Assembly (NCBI GenBank): GCA_035294325.1
Contig: DATGLE010000095.1
Coordinates: 1 to 27,140 of the forward strand
Reading direction: 5' to 3'
DNA from: DATGLE01 sp035294325
GTDB taxonomy: Bacteria > Chloroflexota > Ktedonobacteria > Ktedonobacterales > Ktedonobacteraceae
DNA length: 27,140 nucleotides
Below the pieces are notes generated by a model. That model did not search any database. It saw nothing but the letters and a program-made list of their open reading frames with translations, and was not told the origin of the DNA. Positions 24,415 to 27,140 of this stretch are shown here, piece after piece; the first letter of the stretch is position 1, and each line of letters begins with the position of its first letter. Both the position numbers and the translations under genes were made by a program.

Positions 24415-25077
24415 TTATACGACTCCCCGGCTCTCTATCAGCGGCGCGAGCCACTCGCGCGCCGCGCTCACCTCGCCGTGGCTGACCTCGTGGCCGCCGT
24501 TGTGCCAGTACGTTGTGACCGTCGCGCCGGCCTGTTGCAGCAGCGCGACAAGGCGCTCGGTCTCGTTCACAGGGATCAGCGGATCAGCGAGACCGGCGCC
24601 AATAAAGATCGGCTTGCCGAGCAGATTTGGCAGTGATGGGGGCACCAGAGGCACCTGGGCATGGAGAAGCACCGCTGCCGAGAGCACCGAGGGACGCAGC
24701 AGGAGCATGCTCCCCGCAATATTGGCGCCATTGGAGAAGCCTACCGCGATGACGCGCGCGGGATCGAAGTCGTAGGCGACACTGGCCGTCTCTACAAAAT
24801 CGGCCAGTTCATGGGTGCGCCGCGTCAGATCGCTGAGATCGAAGACGCCCTCCGCAAGCCGGCGAAAGTAGCGCGGCATCCCGTTCTCCAGAATTTTGCC
24901 ACGCGGGCTGAGCAGCGCCGCCCCCGGCGCCAGCATGCGTCCGAGGTCGAGCAGGGCATTTTCGTCGCCGCCGGTTCCGTGCAGCATCAGCAGAGTAGGA
25001 CCAGGGGAGATCTGCGCGGACTGAGCGGGTATAAAACGATGAATAAAGCTACTGATACCACCTTCTCCAGTAATCAT
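24415..25077 (-). CDS. Alpha/beta-hydrolase, carboxylesterase/phospholipase type
   Basis: A roughly 220-residue serine hydrolase. LLMLHGTGGDE forms the oxyanion-hole region, the nucleophile is S115 in GFSNGA, and D165 (AGLADPLIP) and H196 (NGGHEVS) complete the triad. The layout matches the carboxylesterase/YpfH/MhqD group that hydrolyses small esters. ATG at 25077 has AGAGG at seven bases; ATG at 25083 in the same frame is too close to that site. On the minus strand, TTGACA (25166-25161) is a possible -35, without a convincing -10 partner. It is transcribed toward purN and is not part of the purine operon. I cannot tell its substrate. Confidence 0.9.
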   Translation of the reverse strand: MITGEGGISSFIHRFIPAQSAQISPGPTLLMLHGTGGDENALLDLGRMLAPGAALLSPRGKILENGMPRYFRRLAEGVFDLSDLTRRTHELADFVETASVAYDFDPARVIAVGFSNGANIAGSMLLLRPSVLSAAVLLHAQVPLVPPSLPNLLGKPIFIGAGLADPLIPVNETERLVALLQQAGATVTTYWHNGGHEVSHGEVSAAREWLAPLIESRGVV

Positions 25078-25198
25078 ATCCATTCCTCTATTTCAAGTGT
25101 GGCAGGTAAATCTCGGCAATTTTAAGCATATGCTATACCTGTATCACGCTGCAATATATCTGTCAAGCCGAATTGGTCGCGCGCCATCGCCGTGCAAA

Positions 25199-25257
25199 GA
25201 TGTAGTATGTGTTGTGGCAAATGCGCAGAGCGCATTTGCCACAACACATACTACATC
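25199..25257. repeat. Long perfect palindrome with AAATGCGC core (copy 3)
   Basis: Arms 25199-25226 and 25230-25257 are perfectly complementary over 28 bp around an AGA loop. The inner core CAAATGCGC/GCGCATTTG matches the core of the palindromes at 235-291 and 321-366, while the outer arms have quite different sequence. It is followed by GCGCCACAGGCGC-like sequence. It lies in the 345-bp divergent gap between the hydrolase and the ABC exporter, which holds no gene that I can see; a possible extended -10 (TGTTAGACT, 25347-25355) lies further on. Confidence 0.85.
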
Positions 25258-25422
25258 AGGTGAGCGCCACAGGCGCTTGCTGGAATCTGGTGAGGACCCC
25301 TGTGACGGATCTGCGACAAAGCGGTGATGCTCCTGTGACAACTCCCTGTTAGACTCATGACCAGTAAGGTTCTACTGATCCCTACGCAAAAATCTTTAAT
25401 ACGACGAAAGGGAAAAGCTGGC

Positions 25423-26397
25423 ATGTTTGATACCCTGATGGCCGCGCCAGGCACAGGTACGGCCAGACCACACTCCGGCGCAATCGTGCTACAGACGCAT
25501 AACCTCTCCAAACGCTATGCTCAAAGGCTCGCCGTGAATAATCTCAACCTCGCCGTCCGGCAGGGCGAGATCTTTGGCTTCCTCGGTCCCAATGGCGCTG
25601 GCAAAACCACCACCATTCGTATGCTGCTCGGACTCATCGCCCCGACTGCCGGCAGCGTGGAGATTCTGGGACAGGATCTCGTAACGCAGCGCGCCCGCAT
25701 CCTGCCGCGCGTCGGTGCCCTCATCGAGACGCCGGCGCTTTATCCCTATATGTCGGGGCGCGATAACCTGCGAGCTTTTGGTTTCCTGCTGGGCGGGGTG
25801 CCGGAGAAGCGCATCGATGCTGTACTCGAAATCGTCGGGCTGCGCGCCCGCCAGAAGGATCGCGTGCGCACCTACTCGCTCGGCATGAAGCAGCGCCTGG
25901 GCGTCGCCGTTGCCCTGCTGCACGATCCCGACGTGCTGATTCTCGATGAGCCAGCCAACGGCCTCGATCCCGCCGGCATCGTCGAGATGCGCGATCTCAT
26001 GCACCGCCTCACCGCCGAAGGCAAAACCATCCTCTTTTCGAGCCACCTGCTCACCGAGGTACAGCAGATCTGCACCCGCGTGGCAATCATCAACCTCGGT
26101 CAACTGGTGACGGAGACCACGGTTGAGGATCTGGTGCGTGGGCAGGGCGAATTTACGGTGACGCTTGAGCGCCCGCAGGAGGCGCTGGCCCTCATCAGAA
26201 GCCAGCCGTGGGGGATGAACGCCCGCCTCGATACCAGCAATGCCCTGATTACGCCCGCGCCTACCGGGCGTGGCCGTGATCTTATCCTTTTCCTCAGCAG
26301 CGCCGGCTTCGTGCCCGATACTGTGACACAGACGACGCATGATCTGGAGCAGGTTTTCCTGCGTCTGACGAATAATGGTTCAGGAGATGTGAAATGA
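25423..26397 (+). CDS. ABC exporter ATP-binding protein (BcrA/CcmA-like)
   Basis: A 324-residue ATPase. Walker A is GPNGAGKT (G55-T62). The signature is YSLGMKQRLG (S152-Q157), the LGMKQ variant typical of BcrA/lantibiotic-immunity type exporters. Walker B is LILDEPANGLDPAG (D175-E176), with switch H208 in SSHLL. A C-terminal domain of about 90 residues follows, as in this family. The frame is open upstream to 25357, but ATG 25423 has GAAAGGGA upstream and a possible promoter lies near 25350, so the shorter start is preferred. It overlaps the permease gene by four bases (ATGA). Probable role is efflux of a peptide, lipid or drug; the substrate is unknown. Confidence 0.92.
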   Translation: MFDTLMAAPGTGTARPHSGAIVLQTHNLSKRYAQRLAVNNLNLAVRQGEIFGFLGPNGAGKTTTIRMLLGLIAPTAGSVEILGQDLVTQRARILPRVGALIETPALYPYMSGRDNLRAFGFLLGGVPEKRIDAVLEIVGLRARQKDRVRTYSLGMKQRLGVAVALLHDPDVLILDEPANGLDPAGIVEMRDLMHRLTAEGKTILFSSHLLTEVQQICTRVAIINLGQLVTETTVEDLVRGQGEFTVTLERPQEALALIRSQPWGMNARLDTSNALITPAPTGRGRDLILFLSSAGFVPDTVTQTTHDLEQVFLRLTNNGSGDVK

Positions 26398-27140
26398 GTA
26401 TTGCGACTATGTATGGCTCTACGGAGCAATTACGATTACGGTCCGCGCGGCCCAGCTTTGCCGGCATTGTGTACGGCGAGATCTTCAAGGTTTCGCGCCA
26501 GTGGCTGACCTGGGTTATGTTCGTGCTCTGGCTCGGCGCGATGTGCATGCCCGCCGTTTTCATGATCGCCGCTGATGGCACAGGGTCTGCGCTGCTGCAA
26601 ACTCCGCCTGGTTTTTACTATCGCTTTATGGAGTATGACCTGGAGGTCCTGCGCGCCTTCGTCGGTATCTTCCTCATCATTGTCACAGCTAACGTTATCG
26701 GCCTTGAGTACCAGCTTGGCACCATCCGCATCCAGTTAGCGCGCGGCATCGGGCGCATCCAGTTGCTGAGCGCGAAGCTGCTGGCTATCGTCATCATCGC
26801 GCTGGCGCTGTTCGTCTTTGATATCGTGCTCCAGAGTCTGCTCACGCTCGCGGTAGCTGGTATCGTGACGGGAAACTTCGACACGCTCAGAACGCTGACC
26901 CCGGCGTTCTGGTCGGCAACCGAAGATTATATGCTGAGCACGCTCATCAGCATGGGTGCGACGATCCTGATGGCAGCGTGCATGTCCGTGGCGGGACGCT
27001 CGCTCTCGATTGGTCTGAGCGCGGCCCTGGCCTGGTTCCCGCTCGACAATGTTGGCCTCCCATTGATGCTCGTTCTCGCCAGCAAAGTTACGCACAGCAA
27101 TTTCTGGCTCAATGTCATCTATTACTTCCTGGGACCAAAT
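26394..27140 (+). CDS. ABC-2 type permease, C-terminus cut by window edge
   Basis: The frame is open from ATG 26394 to the last base, giving 249 residues without a stop. Hydrophobic segments occur near residues 41-62 (WLTWVMFVLWLGAMCMPAVF), 90-102 (AFVGIFLIIVTANVIG), 130-150 (LLAIVIIALALFVFDIVL) and after 180. YQLGTIRIQLARGIGRIQLLSAKLLA between helices is the conserved cytoplasmic segment of ABC-2 exporters. It is translationally coupled to the BcrA-like ATPase by an ATGA overlap, so the two form one exporter. At least one further helix pair is expected beyond the edge. Confidence 0.9.
   Translation, partial: MSIATMYGSTEQLRLRSARPSFAGIVYGEIFKVSRQWLTWVMFVLWLGAMCMPAVFMIAADGTGSALLQTPPGFYYRFMEYDLEVLRAFVGIFLIIVTANVIGLEYQLGTIRIQLARGIGRIQLLSAKLLAIVIIALALFVFDIVLQSLLTLAVAGIVTGNFDTLRTLTPAFWSATEDYMLSTLISMGATILMAACMSVAGRSLSIGLSAALAWFPLDNVGLPLMLVLASKVTHSNFWLNVIYYFLGPN

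Noticed and set aside
25097..25341. Small frames on both strands between the hydrolase and ABC genes
   Set aside because: Both contain the same peptide-like segment because they cross a 28-bp palindrome. This is a symmetry artefact, not two genes.

Overview
The window looks like chromosomal DNA from a GC-rich bacterium, most likely a member of the Chloroflexota of the Ktedonobacteria type. That assignment is inference from three things: the housekeeping gene content, a PurL carrying a built-in PurS-like N-terminus, and abundant long intergenic palindromes. There is no rRNA or marker gene to confirm it. I saw no transposase, integrase, tRNA, rRNA or CRISPR array.

Layout. (1) 1-105 is the N-terminal edge of a leftward SbcC/Rad50-like ATPase. 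(2) 106-515 is non-coding, with two long palindromes and a LacI-type operator. (3) 516-6498 is an arabinose-oligosaccharide operon: LacI regulator, GH51 alpha-L-arabinofuranosidase, Tat/lipoprotein solute-binding protein and two permeases, with no ATPase gene. It ends at a strong hairpin. (4) 6632-7907 holds a secreted SGNH hydrolase and a small zinc-ribbon protein. (5) 8005-11737 is housekeeping: def on the minus strand, then tilS-hpt-gpsA. (6) 11869-13848 is a distinctly AT-richer two-gene cassette with its own promoter: an OLD/AAA_15-like ATPase followed by a small protein with a PD-(D/E)XK-like nuclease signature. This is the best candidate for an undescribed, possibly anti-phage, system. 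(7) 14005-24411 is a purine biosynthesis cluster, purL-purQM-purC-purF-purD-purE-purN. (8) 24415-25077 is a convergent alpha/beta hydrolase. (9) 25423 to the right edge is a BcrA-type ABC exporter ATPase with its partial ABC-2 permease.

The purine cluster is unusual in four ways. PurL (1016 aa) begins with two PurS-like repeats. PurQ is fused in frame to PurM. PurE has the class II (animal PAICS-like) AIR carboxylase signature, and no purK lies in the cluster. PurN has an insertion next to its active-site loop. Together the genes cover PRA formation (PurF), GAR (PurD), FGAR (PurN), FGAM (PurL/PurQ), AIR (PurM), CAIR (PurE) and SAICAR (PurC). PurB and PurH must lie elsewhere. Hpt, upstream, adds purine salvage.

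Intergenic spaces are rich in structured repeats. There are seven long hairpin-forming inverted repeats (arms of 17-28 bp), several with an AAATGCGC/GCGCATTT core but different, still self-complementary, outer arms. A separate array of eight exact-length 40-bp tandem units lies between purD and purE and runs into a palindrome.
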